Shown piece by piece: positions 19,657-29,336 of a stretch of 64,000 nt of DNA. This stretch comes from Candidatus Poribacteria bacterium (lineage in GTDB: Bacteria > Poribacteria > WGA-4E > WGA-3G): NCBI GenBank assembly GCA_022394775.1, contig JAGFCB010000095.1:1-64000 (forward strand), written 5' to 3'. The notes beneath the pieces are model-generated. The model searched no databases. It was not told where the DNA came from and saw nothing but the letters and a program-made list of their open reading frames with translations. The translations under genes and the position numbers were made by a program. Position 1 is the stretch's first letter; every line of letters starts with the position of its first letter.

Positions 19657-20616
19657 ATGATTGAAGTCCAAAATATCACAAAAAACTACGGTCCTTTCCA
19701 AGCCCTCAAAGACATCTCCTTTCAGGTGGATAAAGGACAAATCGTCGGATTCCTCGGTCCCAACGGTGCAGGAAAAACGACAACGATGCGAATCATCACC
19801 TGCTTCATGCCCGCGAGTAGCGGACGCGTTACTGTCGCTGGATACGACGTTTTCAAAGAATCGAGGGAAGTCCGTAAACGCATCGGATACCTACCCGAAA
19901 ATGTGCCGCTCTATCCAGAAATGACGGTAACGAAATACCTGAAGTATATGGCAAAGATCCGCAGTGTACCGCGCAGCAGTATCAAAGGGCAGTTGGATAA
20001 CGCAATTGAGGCGTGCGGACTCACCGAGCGTAGGCACCAGATTATTGGACAACTCTCCCGCGGTTTTCGGCAGCGCGTCGGTCTGGCACAAGCACTGATC
20101 CACGAACCCGACGTTCTTATCCTTGACGAACCTACTTCCGGGTTAGATCCACGTCAGATCGTTGAAATCCGAGAATTAATCAAGACACTCGGTAAAAAGC
20201 GGACGATTCTGTTCAGCACGCATATCTTACCTGAAGCGAGCATGACCTGTGAACGCTTGATTATCATCAGTAGGGGTCAAATTACCGGAGATGTTCAACT
20301 CGAAGAGGGTCGCGCCGTATTAGGACAAAACGACACGAATGGTAAGCAAGGGACACCATCAACCCTTTCGCTTGAGGTAGCCGGTGCTGCGGCCGATGAG
20401 ATATTGAATGCACTCACGGACATCCCCGACGTAATCCAAGTCGAGCAGACCAACACCGGTACAGATGATACCACAACGTTCCATCTCTACTACACCGTCA
20501 CAACCGATATCCGGGCAGCGGTAGCAGAAACCATCGTCGGACGCGGATGGCAATTGCTTGAAATGCATACAACTGAAATGTCTTTGGAGGAGTTGTTCCT
20601 GTCCTTAACGGCATAG
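19657..20616 (+). CDS. ABC transporter ATP-binding protein (ABC-2/GldA-like)
   Basis: GPNGAGKTTTMRI, LSRGFRQRVGLAQALIHEPDVLILDEPTSGLDP. Confidence 0.93.
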   Translation: MIEVQNITKNYGPFQALKDISFQVDKGQIVGFLGPNGAGKTTTMRIITCFMPASSGRVTVAGYDVFKESREVRKRIGYLPENVPLYPEMTVTKYLKYMAKIRSVPRSSIKGQLDNAIEACGLTERRHQIIGQLSRGFRQRVGLAQALIHEPDVLILDEPTSGLDPRQIVEIRELIKTLGKKRTILFSTHILPEASMTCERLIIISRGQITGDVQLEEGRAVLGQNDTNGKQGTPSTLSLEVAGAAADEILNALTDIPDVIQVEQTNTGTDDTTTFHLYYTVTTDIRAAVAETIVGRGWQLLEMHTTEMSLEELFLSLTA

Positions 20617-20661
20617 TGTACACTTTCCGCACCCGCTCTGATGCGATCATAACCGGCAGGA

Positions 20662-21441
20662 TCACGAGGATTCAAGGGGTAGTTTCAACTGTTCGCGAAT
20701 GGATCGCCGAACCTCATCACAGATACGCATCGCGTGTGCTGCTTCGGCTGCGGTCGCGAATTTGCCGGGATAACGCGGATCAACAGCATGTTCTGACAAA
20801 GTTGAAAAGTCATCTCGCCAAGTATCCCAAGCAGGAAGCAACGGGATAATCAGGTTCAACAACTCTTTTAAATCGTGCGTCCTCGGAAACGGGATGTTCG
20901 CCTCTTGAAGCCATGCCTTTAGATACTTTTCAACGCACTGCTGGGTAAGAAAGCAGATAACATCATTTGTCGGATTTTCTAATCGCTGAAGATGTTGTGC
21001 CGAGGTATAATCGCCTTCAGCTTTCTGCACCCATTCCGCTGTCAATGGATTCATCGCGTGTTCTTCCTTCTTTACAGGTTTCAAGATAAAATTAGCAGTT
21101 TCATAAAGCACTTCGCCCTTTTCAGTAATCTCCCGGAGAAACCAATCGTTATATACGAGACGATACGCTAAGTCTTCAGGCGAATGCACAAGCACATGCA
21201 GACGGAAAGGACGCGCCAGATGCTTCCGAATTTCTATCTCGCGCTGGCGGGTTTCCGATTTTGGCACCGGCATGACGACCAACAAATCAACATCAGAGGA
21301 CTCCGTGGGCGTGCCATACGCATAAGAACCGAAGAGAATAACCTGTAGCGGTGAGAACTCACGTACGATGTCATCACATATCGCTTGAATCTCTTTTTGC
21401 GTAACCATGTTCATTCCCTCTTCTGTTAGGTCTACCGACAA
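20662..21441 (-). CDS. Single-chain MNT nucleotidyltransferase - HEPN fusion protein
   Basis: N-terminal LFGSYAYGTPTESSDVDLLVVMP (NTase); C-terminal WVQKAEGDYTSAQHLQRL...CFLTQQCVEKYLKAWLQE...RTHDLKELL (HEPN). Confidence 0.85.
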   Translation of the reverse strand: MSVDLTEEGMNMVTQKEIQAICDDIVREFSPLQVILFGSYAYGTPTESSDVDLLVVMPVPKSETRQREIEIRKHLARPFRLHVLVHSPEDLAYRLVYNDWFLREITEKGEVLYETANFILKPVKKEEHAMNPLTAEWVQKAEGDYTSAQHLQRLENPTNDVICFLTQQCVEKYLKAWLQEANIPFPRTHDLKELLNLIIPLLPAWDTWRDDFSTLSEHAVDPRYPGKFATAAEAAHAMRICDEVRRSIREQLKLPLESS

Positions 21442-21617
21442 CAGGAACCTACCGCACCTACAAGTAAACGCATAGGACTAATTATGCCACATCTCTATCT
21501 CCTAAGCAAGCAAAATCCCTTCTCGAAAAAATATTGATTTCTAAATGCATCTATCGTATAATCTCTGCTACAGACCTATTTCAACGGGGAGGCACAATCA
21601 CCTAAAAAAGAATAATT

Positions 21618-22541
21618 ATGAAACTCGTTACCTTTCAAACCCAATCGACAGACACAACCCCAAGACTCGGCGCATGGATTACTGGCGACCAAATCGTTGA
21701 CCTTACGGCAGTCGCCTCGGACATGTACGAATTCTTTGAGCAGAACCGTCTCGCTGACGCACAAAAACATATCGACCAGACGGCTGACGATATCTTCGCT
21801 ATTGCCGATGTACAACTGCTCGCGCCGTTTCCGCGTCCGGCAAGTCTGCGAGATTTCGGCGTATTCAAGACCCACATGGATGCTGCCTCACGTATCACGG
21901 GTAAGGAGATCTCCGCGGAGTGGTTCAAATTACCTAACTATTACCGCGGCAGCACCAGTCCGTCCTCTATCGCCGGACACGAAGCCGTTGTTACGTGGCC
22001 CAACTACACAGAGAAACTCGATTTTGAACTGGAGTGGGGCATCTACATCGGAAAAACTGGCAAAAACATCTCGATAGAAGAAGCACCTGAGTACATCGCC
22101 GGTTACACTATTTATAACGACATCAGCGCACGCGACATCCAGTTCCGGCACATGACATTGTCGCTCGGTCCCGCTAAAGGTAAAGACTTTGATAACAGCA
22201 ACATCATGGGGCCCTGTCTCGTCACGCCAGACGAAATCCGTGATCCCTACAACCTCCGAATGATTGCCAGAATCAACGGTGAAATCTGGGCAGACGGAAA
22301 CACATCGGATATGTACTACTCCTTCGCTGAGATGATCTCGTTTGTGTCCCAATCAGAGACGCTCCACCCGGGTGAATTCCTGGGTTCCGGCACTGTTGGA
22401 AATGGGTGTGGATGGGAACTCGACCGCTGGATTCAACCCGGTGACACCGTTGAACTTGAAATCGAGAATATCGGTGTGCTAAGGAACCGAATCGGCGAAC
22501 CAGAAGTGAACCCCGCCGAATGGACAGAAAAAGGACTTTAG
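21618..22541 (+). CDS. Fumarylacetoacetate hydrolase family protein
   Basis: DFELEWGIYIGKTGKNIS, YTIYNDISARDIQFR, KGKDFDNSNIMGPCLVT. Confidence 0.9.
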   Translation: MKLVTFQTQSTDTTPRLGAWITGDQIVDLTAVASDMYEFFEQNRLADAQKHIDQTADDIFAIADVQLLAPFPRPASLRDFGVFKTHMDAASRITGKEISAEWFKLPNYYRGSTSPSSIAGHEAVVTWPNYTEKLDFELEWGIYIGKTGKNISIEEAPEYIAGYTIYNDISARDIQFRHMTLSLGPAKGKDFDNSNIMGPCLVTPDEIRDPYNLRMIARINGEIWADGNTSDMYYSFAEMISFVSQSETLHPGEFLGSGTVGNGCGWELDRWIQPGDTVELEIENIGVLRNRIGEPEVNPAEWTEKGL

Positions 22542-22556
22542 ATACAATCATAAAAA

Positions 22557-23306
22557 ATGCGACTTAAAGACAAAGTAGCCATTACAACAGGTGCCGCCTC
22601 CGGCATCGGAAAAGCCACAGCAATCCTGTTCGCTGAACACGGCGCGAAGGTCGTCGTCGCGGACATTGATGAAAATGGTGCGAACCAAACTGTCTCCGAA
22701 ATCCGAGACGCAGGCAACGAAGCGACTTACGTCCAAACCGACGTGACAATTTCAGGCAACACCGAGCGGATGGTCCAAGAAACCGTCAGTAGATACGGAA
22801 AACTGGATATTCTGTTGAGCAGTGCCGGCATCGCAATGCGACTCCCTGCCGGGGACTTACCAGAAGCAGATTGGCATCGCTGTTTAGATGTTAACCTCAC
22901 CGGTGTCTATCTCTGTGCTAAGGCAGCGATCCCTGCCATGCAAAAAAACGGCGGCGGTTCTATCATCAACCTGTCCTCTATCTATGGTCTCGTCGGTGCA
23001 GATGTCCGGGCGGCGTATGTCGCCTCCAAAGGCGGTGTAACGAACCTCACCCGCGGGATGGCACTCGACTATGCTGAAGATAAAATCCGAGTCAACTGCA
23101 TCTGTCCCGGCTTTGTTGAGACCCCGTTAGTCGCAGGTGTCGTCAAAACACCGAAGGAATATCAAAACCTCGCCGATAGGCATCCGATGCGCCGCCTCGC
23201 GCAGCCTGAAGAGATTGCATACGGCGCACTATACCTCGCCTCCGACGAATCCGCCTTCGTCACAGGTATTGCCTTACCGATTGACGGCGGTTACACCGCA
23301 GGATAA
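22557..23306 (+). CDS. SDR family oxidoreductase
   Basis: TTGAASGIGKATA, SSIYG...YVASKGG, NCICPGFVETP. Confidence 0.95.
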   Translation: MRLKDKVAITTGAASGIGKATAILFAEHGAKVVVADIDENGANQTVSEIRDAGNEATYVQTDVTISGNTERMVQETVSRYGKLDILLSSAGIAMRLPAGDLPEADWHRCLDVNLTGVYLCAKAAIPAMQKNGGGSIINLSSIYGLVGADVRAAYVASKGGVTNLTRGMALDYAEDKIRVNCICPGFVETPLVAGVVKTPKEYQNLADRHPMRRLAQPEEIAYGALYLASDESAFVTGIALPIDGGYTAG

Positions 23307-23511
23307 TACTCGACACAACAAGGTTTGCAAGTCGGTCAGCATTTAGACAAGCCCTTCATAAACTGAATTCTTCATCTTTTATCAATAATTGCAAACAGTT
23401 TTTCCAGTTTTTAGACAAAAATGCGTTTTTTTTTCGCTTTTTCTAAAAATTATGCACAATTTCTCTCCCCAAATTGTATCTTTAATAATTAGATGAAGCA
23501 GTTAAAGTGTT

Positions 23512-23573
23512 AGGATAACAGATATTCTATAATGAAAACCAAAACACCTAAAGAATATCTGACGTGCTATCCT
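23512..23573. repeat. Inverted repeat upstream of WD40 gene
   Basis: AGGATA-AC-AGATATTCT ... AGAATATCT-GACGTGC-TATCCT. Confidence 0.7.
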
Positions 23574-23620
23574 GGCCCGCTGTTTCAATCCATGATCTGA
23601 GCAAGAAGGAAATTTGGCAA

Positions 23621-25300
23621 ATGAAAAATATATTTCTACATCGTATTTCGCCGTTTTTGATTCTCACTCCGCTTCTATTAACGCTATACACTTTCGCGCA
23701 GAATGACCACCATCCAACACTGCCCAAAGGGGTAAAAGCATACCTCGGCAGGAACGAGATAACCGATATAAAATTCTCCGATGATGGTACCCGCCTTGCA
23801 GTCAGCAGCACCGAGACGTGGATATATGATGCACACACAGGCGATGAATTATTCAAACTCACAGAAACAGAAAAGGACGATTTAGCAAATATAACCGAAT
23901 TTTCATTAGGAAATTCAGCATCAGCCTTTTCGTTAGATGGAGAAACAATTGCGACCGCAGCCCCTAACGGCACAATCACTTTGTGGGACACAGACACTAA
24001 TAACAGACAAGGAACCTTCAGCGGACATAAATCCGAAGTTAGCGCGTTAGCATTTTCGCAAGAAGGAACGCTGCTGGCGAGCGGAACTCACGGTGAAATC
24101 CGTCTATGGGATGTCATATCTCAGCGTGAACGTCTCACTTTCAACAGGTATACAAATAAAGTACTTGAATTGACATTCTTGGAGAATGGAAAAACCCTCG
24201 CCAGCGTCGATAAGGATGGTACACTCCGCCTATGGGAAACCACCACTGGCGAATTACGAACTACCTTTGCAAAATTGATCGAAAAACCTAAAGTCTTAGC
24301 GTTCTCACCTAATGGGACTACTCTTGCCACTGCAAACTCGGCGGGCATCCTCCAGGTGCGGGAAACTACTACCGGACGTGAAATCTTTTCACGTCTCACG
24401 GCGCATATAGGCGTAATCTCAACATTAGCTTTTACGCCGAACAGCAAAACGATTGTCTCTGGCGGACAAGATGGCACTATCCGGACGTGGGATGCCACAA
24501 CTGGTAACCTACAACTGGTAGACACCTTTGGGCGAACAACAGCAACTTGGACGTTAGTAGTTTCTGCGGATGGATCTACATGTGCAGGAGGCATCCCCGC
24601 AGATGCGGACGCAACGATTCAGGTATGGGACGCAACTACAGGCAAACAAACCATATCAATTGTCCCAAAGCACGTAGGGGGTGAATGGGTGCTTGCCATA
24701 TCCCCAGATGGCACCCGATTGGCGAGCGGCGGCAGAGACGGAAAGATCTTCGTTATGAATACAGAGACCGGCAAAGAACTTCTCAGTTTTACAGAACATA
24801 CCGATGGCATCAATACATTGGTGTTTTCGCATGATGGCACCCGCTTAGCAAGCAGTGGAAAAGACGGTAAAATTCGCTTATGGGACGTGGATAATGGGAA
24901 TACACTCTTAACACTTACGGATGACTGCGGTTCATTAGCTTTCTCACCAGACAGAAAAATCCTTGCAAGTGTTGGTCGAGGTATTAACCTTTGGAATCTG
25001 GAAACCGGTATCATTATGAAAACCCTGACCAAGTTTGAAGGCTCAAGCACGAAAGCGTTGGTGTTTTCGCCGGACAGTAAAGCCCTTGTCGCTGGCGGAA
25101 TAGGTTTGAAATCATGGAATGTCGATACTGGTGATCTGATAATGGGCCGTACCGAGTATGCTAACACTAAGCGTTTAAATATAATCCAATCATTGGAATT
25201 CTCACCGGATGGGAAAATCCTTGCAATCGGCGACTGGGACGGTATCCTCTTATGGGAGTGGGATAAAATCGCTTCCTTTGTATCTTCCTTTGATAGATGA
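23621..25300 (+). CDS. Secreted WD40-repeat protein (paralogous to 14925-16082)
   Basis: ATG at 23621, signal peptide, LPKGVKAYLGRNEITDIKFSDDGTRLAVSS and multiple WD units. Confidence 0.9.
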   Translation: MKNIFLHRISPFLILTPLLLTLYTFAQNDHHPTLPKGVKAYLGRNEITDIKFSDDGTRLAVSSTETWIYDAHTGDELFKLTETEKDDLANITEFSLGNSASAFSLDGETIATAAPNGTITLWDTDTNNRQGTFSGHKSEVSALAFSQEGTLLASGTHGEIRLWDVISQRERLTFNRYTNKVLELTFLENGKTLASVDKDGTLRLWETTTGELRTTFAKLIEKPKVLAFSPNGTTLATANSAGILQVRETTTGREIFSRLTAHIGVISTLAFTPNSKTIVSGGQDGTIRTWDATTGNLQLVDTFGRTTATWTLVVSADGSTCAGGIPADADATIQVWDATTGKQTISIVPKHVGGEWVLAISPDGTRLASGGRDGKIFVMNTETGKELLSFTEHTDGINTLVFSHDGTRLASSGKDGKIRLWDVDNGNTLLTLTDDCGSLAFSPDRKILASVGRGINLWNLETGIIMKTLTKFEGSSTKALVFSPDSKALVAGGIGLKSWNVDTGDLIMGRTEYANTKRLNIIQSLEFSPDGKILAIGDWDGILLWEWDKIASFVSSFDR

Positions 25301-25411
25301 TGCCTCTTTTTGCCCAAAACCAGTTTGGAAAAAAATAATTAAGTAAACGTGATTCATTAGTCGCTACGGTTTTGTAGAGCAAATTGTCAGTAATAACAAT
25401 GGAGAATCCTG

Positions 25412-27244
25412 ATGGAAAAAAATGATGTTCAATTGATTCAACGAATCTTGTCAGGCGATGAAGAGGCTTTCACCCTTTTGGTCGAAAAGCATCAAAAAGG
25501 TGTTCACGCACTCGTGTGGCGAAAAATCGGGGACTTCCATATCGCTGAAGAAATTACCCAAGACACTTTCCTTCAGGCATACAAAAAACTTTCAACGCTT
25601 AAGAATCCGAATCAGTTTGCAGGATGGCTTTATGTCATCGCGAACAATCTCTGCAAGCGGTGGCACCAAAAGAAGAAACTTTCGACGCAATCACTGGAGA
25701 ACGCATCCGTGGTAGAGATAGAGAACACCTCTTACAAACATTATGTATCGGAGAAACGCGAGACAGAAGCCACCGAACATCGTCATGAAACCGTCAAAAA
25801 ACTACTGGCACGACTGCCGGAGAGCGAACGTACAGTCGTAACCCTCCACTATCTCGGCGAAATGCCCATCAAAGAAATTGGCAGATTTTTAGGTGTGTCA
25901 GCAAACACTATTAACAGTCGCCTGCGTCGAGCGCGAAAACGGCTACAGGAGAGAGAAGAACTCTTGGTCCAAGAGGTTCTCGGTAGCGTTCAATTACCTG
26001 CTAACCTAATGGAGCACATCGGACGGCAAGTTACCAACATGAATCCCACACCGCCTTCGGTTGGAAAACCGTTGGTCCCGTGGGCAGCCATCGGCACGGC
26101 TGCTGTTTTGGCTGTGTTGGCATTTGGGACGGGCAACCGATACCTCGACCACTCCCAGAAACCCTACAGCTTCGAGGCACAGGCTGAACCGACGATTGAA
26201 ATCGTTGATGCACGGATTGTCCTTGATATTGATGCGGAACCGGCACTGCGAAATCCGATTGAACGGACGATTATCCCTCACAAGGACAATAGCACAAACA
26301 TTTCGGTTGATATTGAAATTCCAGACACCGATAAATCCAAAGAACAGTTCCTTGCGTTAGCACTCACACAGGAAACACCATCACAAGACACAGCAGAAGA
26401 CGCACTCGATTTCAAAGAACTCTTAGCAGCCATCAAACATCATCACGCCCTGCTCAAATCCGGTGAAGGTGAAGTCGTTCATACGCTTGGGGTCCCCCCG
26501 TTCGTCGATCCTGACACCGCTATTATTATCGGCACCATCGCCTTTAATAAGAAGAAAACACGTTTCGACTCGGAGGAAATACCTTTCCATTCACAGGGAA
26601 AAACGACTATCCTTACGCCGAGCGGAAGATGGGAAATTGTTCCTCACAAACACAGAAAAACTGACTACTCCTTTAATACAGAAGAACAACCTCGACTCAT
26701 CAACCCTTTTCACGGTGTGGATCCGAGAGAGTGGCTCACCTTCAACGGTAACGATTTAGCAACCTATCTAAGAAAAAAGCACTTCCAAATCATAGGACGC
26801 GAGGTTTTCAACGATATTCTCTGTTATGTTTTGGAAGAAAAAGACGTGGATAGACCTGAAAAAATTTGGATCGCACCCGAGCGAGGATTTCAATACCTAA
26901 AACACGAGAGCCAACACCTTACCCCAGTAGACGCGCTGGACAGCGATATTCCGATGGAGGCCCCCACCGTCTCTCGCACAATAATCTCTTATCAGCAACA
27001 CGGAGAGGTATGGTTCCCTAAAGCAGTTTTTCATGAATACGCTTGGGTCGACTTTAAGCCAGAGGATCCTATAATTTCCGGACAGAGGCTGGAGATAAAA
27101 AATTTCAAAATCAATCACAACCTACCGCCAGACACATTCACTGTTGATATTCCCGACGATGCAATGATTACAGTGAATCGAGAAAATAAGAAGTTGTCCA
27201 AGGCAGAGTTCCTCAAACGCTACGGACAACAGACTGAAAACTGA
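25412..27244 (+). CDS. ECF sigma factor fused through a TM helix to an extracytoplasmic sensor-like domain
   Basis: Sigma70 r2 (DEEAFTLLVEKHQKGVHALVWRKIGD.HIAEEITQDTFLQAYKKL) and r4 (LPESERTVVTLHYLGEMPIKEIGRFLGVSANTINSRLRRARKRL), TM WAAIGTAAVLAVLAFGTG, about 370-aa C-terminal region. Confidence 0.9.
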   Translation: MEKNDVQLIQRILSGDEEAFTLLVEKHQKGVHALVWRKIGDFHIAEEITQDTFLQAYKKLSTLKNPNQFAGWLYVIANNLCKRWHQKKKLSTQSLENASVVEIENTSYKHYVSEKRETEATEHRHETVKKLLARLPESERTVVTLHYLGEMPIKEIGRFLGVSANTINSRLRRARKRLQEREELLVQEVLGSVQLPANLMEHIGRQVTNMNPTPPSVGKPLVPWAAIGTAAVLAVLAFGTGNRYLDHSQKPYSFEAQAEPTIEIVDARIVLDIDAEPALRNPIERTIIPHKDNSTNISVDIEIPDTDKSKEQFLALALTQETPSQDTAEDALDFKELLAAIKHHHALLKSGEGEVVHTLGVPPFVDPDTAIIIGTIAFNKKKTRFDSEEIPFHSQGKTTILTPSGRWEIVPHKHRKTDYSFNTEEQPRLINPFHGVDPREWLTFNGNDLATYLRKKHFQIIGREVFNDILCYVLEEKDVDRPEKIWIAPERGFQYLKHESQHLTPVDALDSDIPMEAPTVSRTIISYQQHGEVWFPKAVFHEYAWVDFKPEDPIISGQRLEIKNFKINHNLPPDTFTVDIPDDAMITVNRENKKLSKAEFLKRYGQQTEN

Positions 27245-27309
27245 TAACTGAAACCCACTTGACGCTGCCGAAGTCGTTTCATAAAATAACGACAAAGGAA
27301 CATTCCATC

Positions 27310-28002
27310 ATGTTTAAATCAAAACTCTTTTGGGGCAGTATATTGCTCTGCGGCGTAGTGATACTCCTCGGCATCTTAATCCACAATGCCAACCAGCCGC
27401 AAGAAACAATAACGATCTACAAAACCGTCACACCAGAACGGAGCGTTAAGCCTCAGTCTTCAAATAAACCGATGGCTCAGACCAGCAACAACGGCGATGA
27501 AACCGAAATCGTTTCTACACTTGTGGACTCCGATGCATCGACAGATGCCGAAGAGTTCTCCTCAGAAGACACACAATTTACTGATGCTGAAATGCCACCC
27601 GAGGAAAGCACGCCATCCGCTAATGCTGAAGCCGAAAGTACTACCGAATCTGAAGAAGAACGTTTCTACGGGTTAACACTCGCTGAAATCGAAGAGAAAA
27701 TTCCTGTCCTTGAAGAAGAAATCCGAACCAATCTCACGAAGGCTGTGGAACTCTACACCGAGCTTCGAAGCACAGACGGAATGGCACGGAAGTCACCCGA
27801 AATCGCCACTTGGCGCGATGAAACATGGCAAGAGGTGAAACGACTCTTCCAAGATGTCGCTTATACCGGCAAGATTCTGAGATATAGATCTTTTTTAAGG
27901 GTAACAGGTATCGCGGAAGATCCAATACTCCCAGGTGGATGGATCCATGAACTCATGGAACCGCTGCCGATGGGGGTTACACCCGGTGAATCATCACCAT
28001 AA
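27310..28002 (+). CDS. Single-TM protein with acidic linker, unknown function
   Basis: MFKSKLFWGSILLCGVVILLGILIHN followed by acidic low-complexity and helical domain; sits between sigma-sensor and its paralog. Confidence 0.7.
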   Translation: MFKSKLFWGSILLCGVVILLGILIHNANQPQETITIYKTVTPERSVKPQSSNKPMAQTSNNGDETEIVSTLVDSDASTDAEEFSSEDTQFTDAEMPPEESTPSANAEAESTTESEEERFYGLTLAEIEEKIPVLEEEIRTNLTKAVELYTELRSTDGMARKSPEIATWRDETWQEVKRLFQDVAYTGKILRYRSFLRVTGIAEDPILPGGWIHELMEPLPMGVTPGESSP

Positions 28003-28014
28003 ATCGGACGAACG

Positions 28015-29073
28015 GTGCTTAGGAGAAAAACGATGTTTCTTTTATATATGCCCCCAATGCGCTTTGTGATTTTCAGTTTCGTTTTCTTCGCGTGCCTGAC
28101 CACGGCTTTCGCGCAAGAAGAATTACCGGTTTTACCAAAGAACGCCGTAGAAGCAGAGAGCGATTTCAATATGATCCTGCTCGGCATGCAGAACTATGAC
28201 TTCGCCGTTCAATCCGGCGAAGGCGAATGCCTGTACGCCTTCAGACAACCCGGAATACCTGAGACCTATAGCACGTGGAAGGCACAGCTCACATTTGATT
28301 CGAGGCACACCCGCATAGAATTTAAAGACAGTATTTCCAACAACACACAAACGCCAAAAGCAACGATCATCTCCACACCAAGCGGAACCTTAGAGATAAC
28401 ATACCTTGAAACAGGGAAACCGGACTACCATTTCTCGCAACGCAACAACCCAACAGATACCGGTTTAGATGGTTCAAGAAGTTGGGTGGATCCGAGGCGG
28501 TGGCTCCACATCGTTGATGGAAAGGATCTACCGACCTATCTGAAAGAACGGAACTTCCGTATTCTAAAATCCGAATTTTTCAACGGTTTCCCGTGTTACG
28601 TCCTTGAAACCAAAATGGATGCCGAACCGCTACCAGACCACCAACAGGACAATAACTTTGAAAGAATTTGGGTATCACCTGAACTCGGACTGCGTCTCCT
28701 GAAATATGAGAGCCGATTTCTTCGCGAAACAGATTCCTCAGATGGACACATCAAAAAAGGGACACCATCTGTCAGACGTATTCGGATCTCCTATGAACTA
28801 CACGGTGAGGATGCATGGCTTATCAAAAACGGGATCGTAGAGACGCTCTGGATAGATTCGGAGGGCACAGAACATCTCGTCAGCCGAGCCATCATAGAAA
28901 CACAAAACTTTATCGTGAATCACCACATTCCACCTGAGGCATTTACCGTTAACCTTCCTGATAATGCTGTGGTTCAGGTGGATGAATTAGGCAAAAAATT
29001 GCCCAAAGAGGAATTCCGTCAGTGGTACGACGAAATACACTTGGAAGGTATAAGACTCATCAAAAACCGATAA
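28015..29073 (+). CDS. Secreted protein homologous to the C-terminal domain of the sigma factor at 25412
   Basis: Shared pattern DPRxWL...DLxTYLxxxxFxI...FNxxxCYVLE...IWxxPExGxxxLKxES...ISYxxHGE...NFxxNHxxPPxxFTVxxPDxA. Confidence 0.8.
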   Translation: MLRRKTMFLLYMPPMRFVIFSFVFFACLTTAFAQEELPVLPKNAVEAESDFNMILLGMQNYDFAVQSGEGECLYAFRQPGIPETYSTWKAQLTFDSRHTRIEFKDSISNNTQTPKATIISTPSGTLEITYLETGKPDYHFSQRNNPTDTGLDGSRSWVDPRRWLHIVDGKDLPTYLKERNFRILKSEFFNGFPCYVLETKMDAEPLPDHQQDNNFERIWVSPELGLRLLKYESRFLRETDSSDGHIKKGTPSVRRIRISYELHGEDAWLIKNGIVETLWIDSEGTEHLVSRAIIETQNFIVNHHIPPEAFTVNLPDNAVVQVDELGKKLPKEEFRQWYDEIHLEGIRLIKNR

Positions 29074-29336
29074 TCGATCCAATAACACTTATCTAAACGC
29101 TTTCGCTGGCGAGGTTCTGCGGCGTACACGCCCCGCCGACTCTCACTGCGAGGCAACACGCGCACTCGGCATTGATTCATGCGATCTGCATTCCCAATCT
29201 CGCCATTTATCTGTAGCGGTTCATAAAAAAATATGATAAAATATAAAAGATATAGACATCCATACGGTAGGCGCGCTTCCGAAGTTCACCGACCACTCAT
29301 GTATTACCCATTGTAAAATCTATCAACAATTAAAAA

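Noticed and set aside
19501-19740. Minus-strand ORF with SCQLSVISYQL
   Set aside because: Typical spurious translation of the TTATCAGTTATCAG repeat arms.
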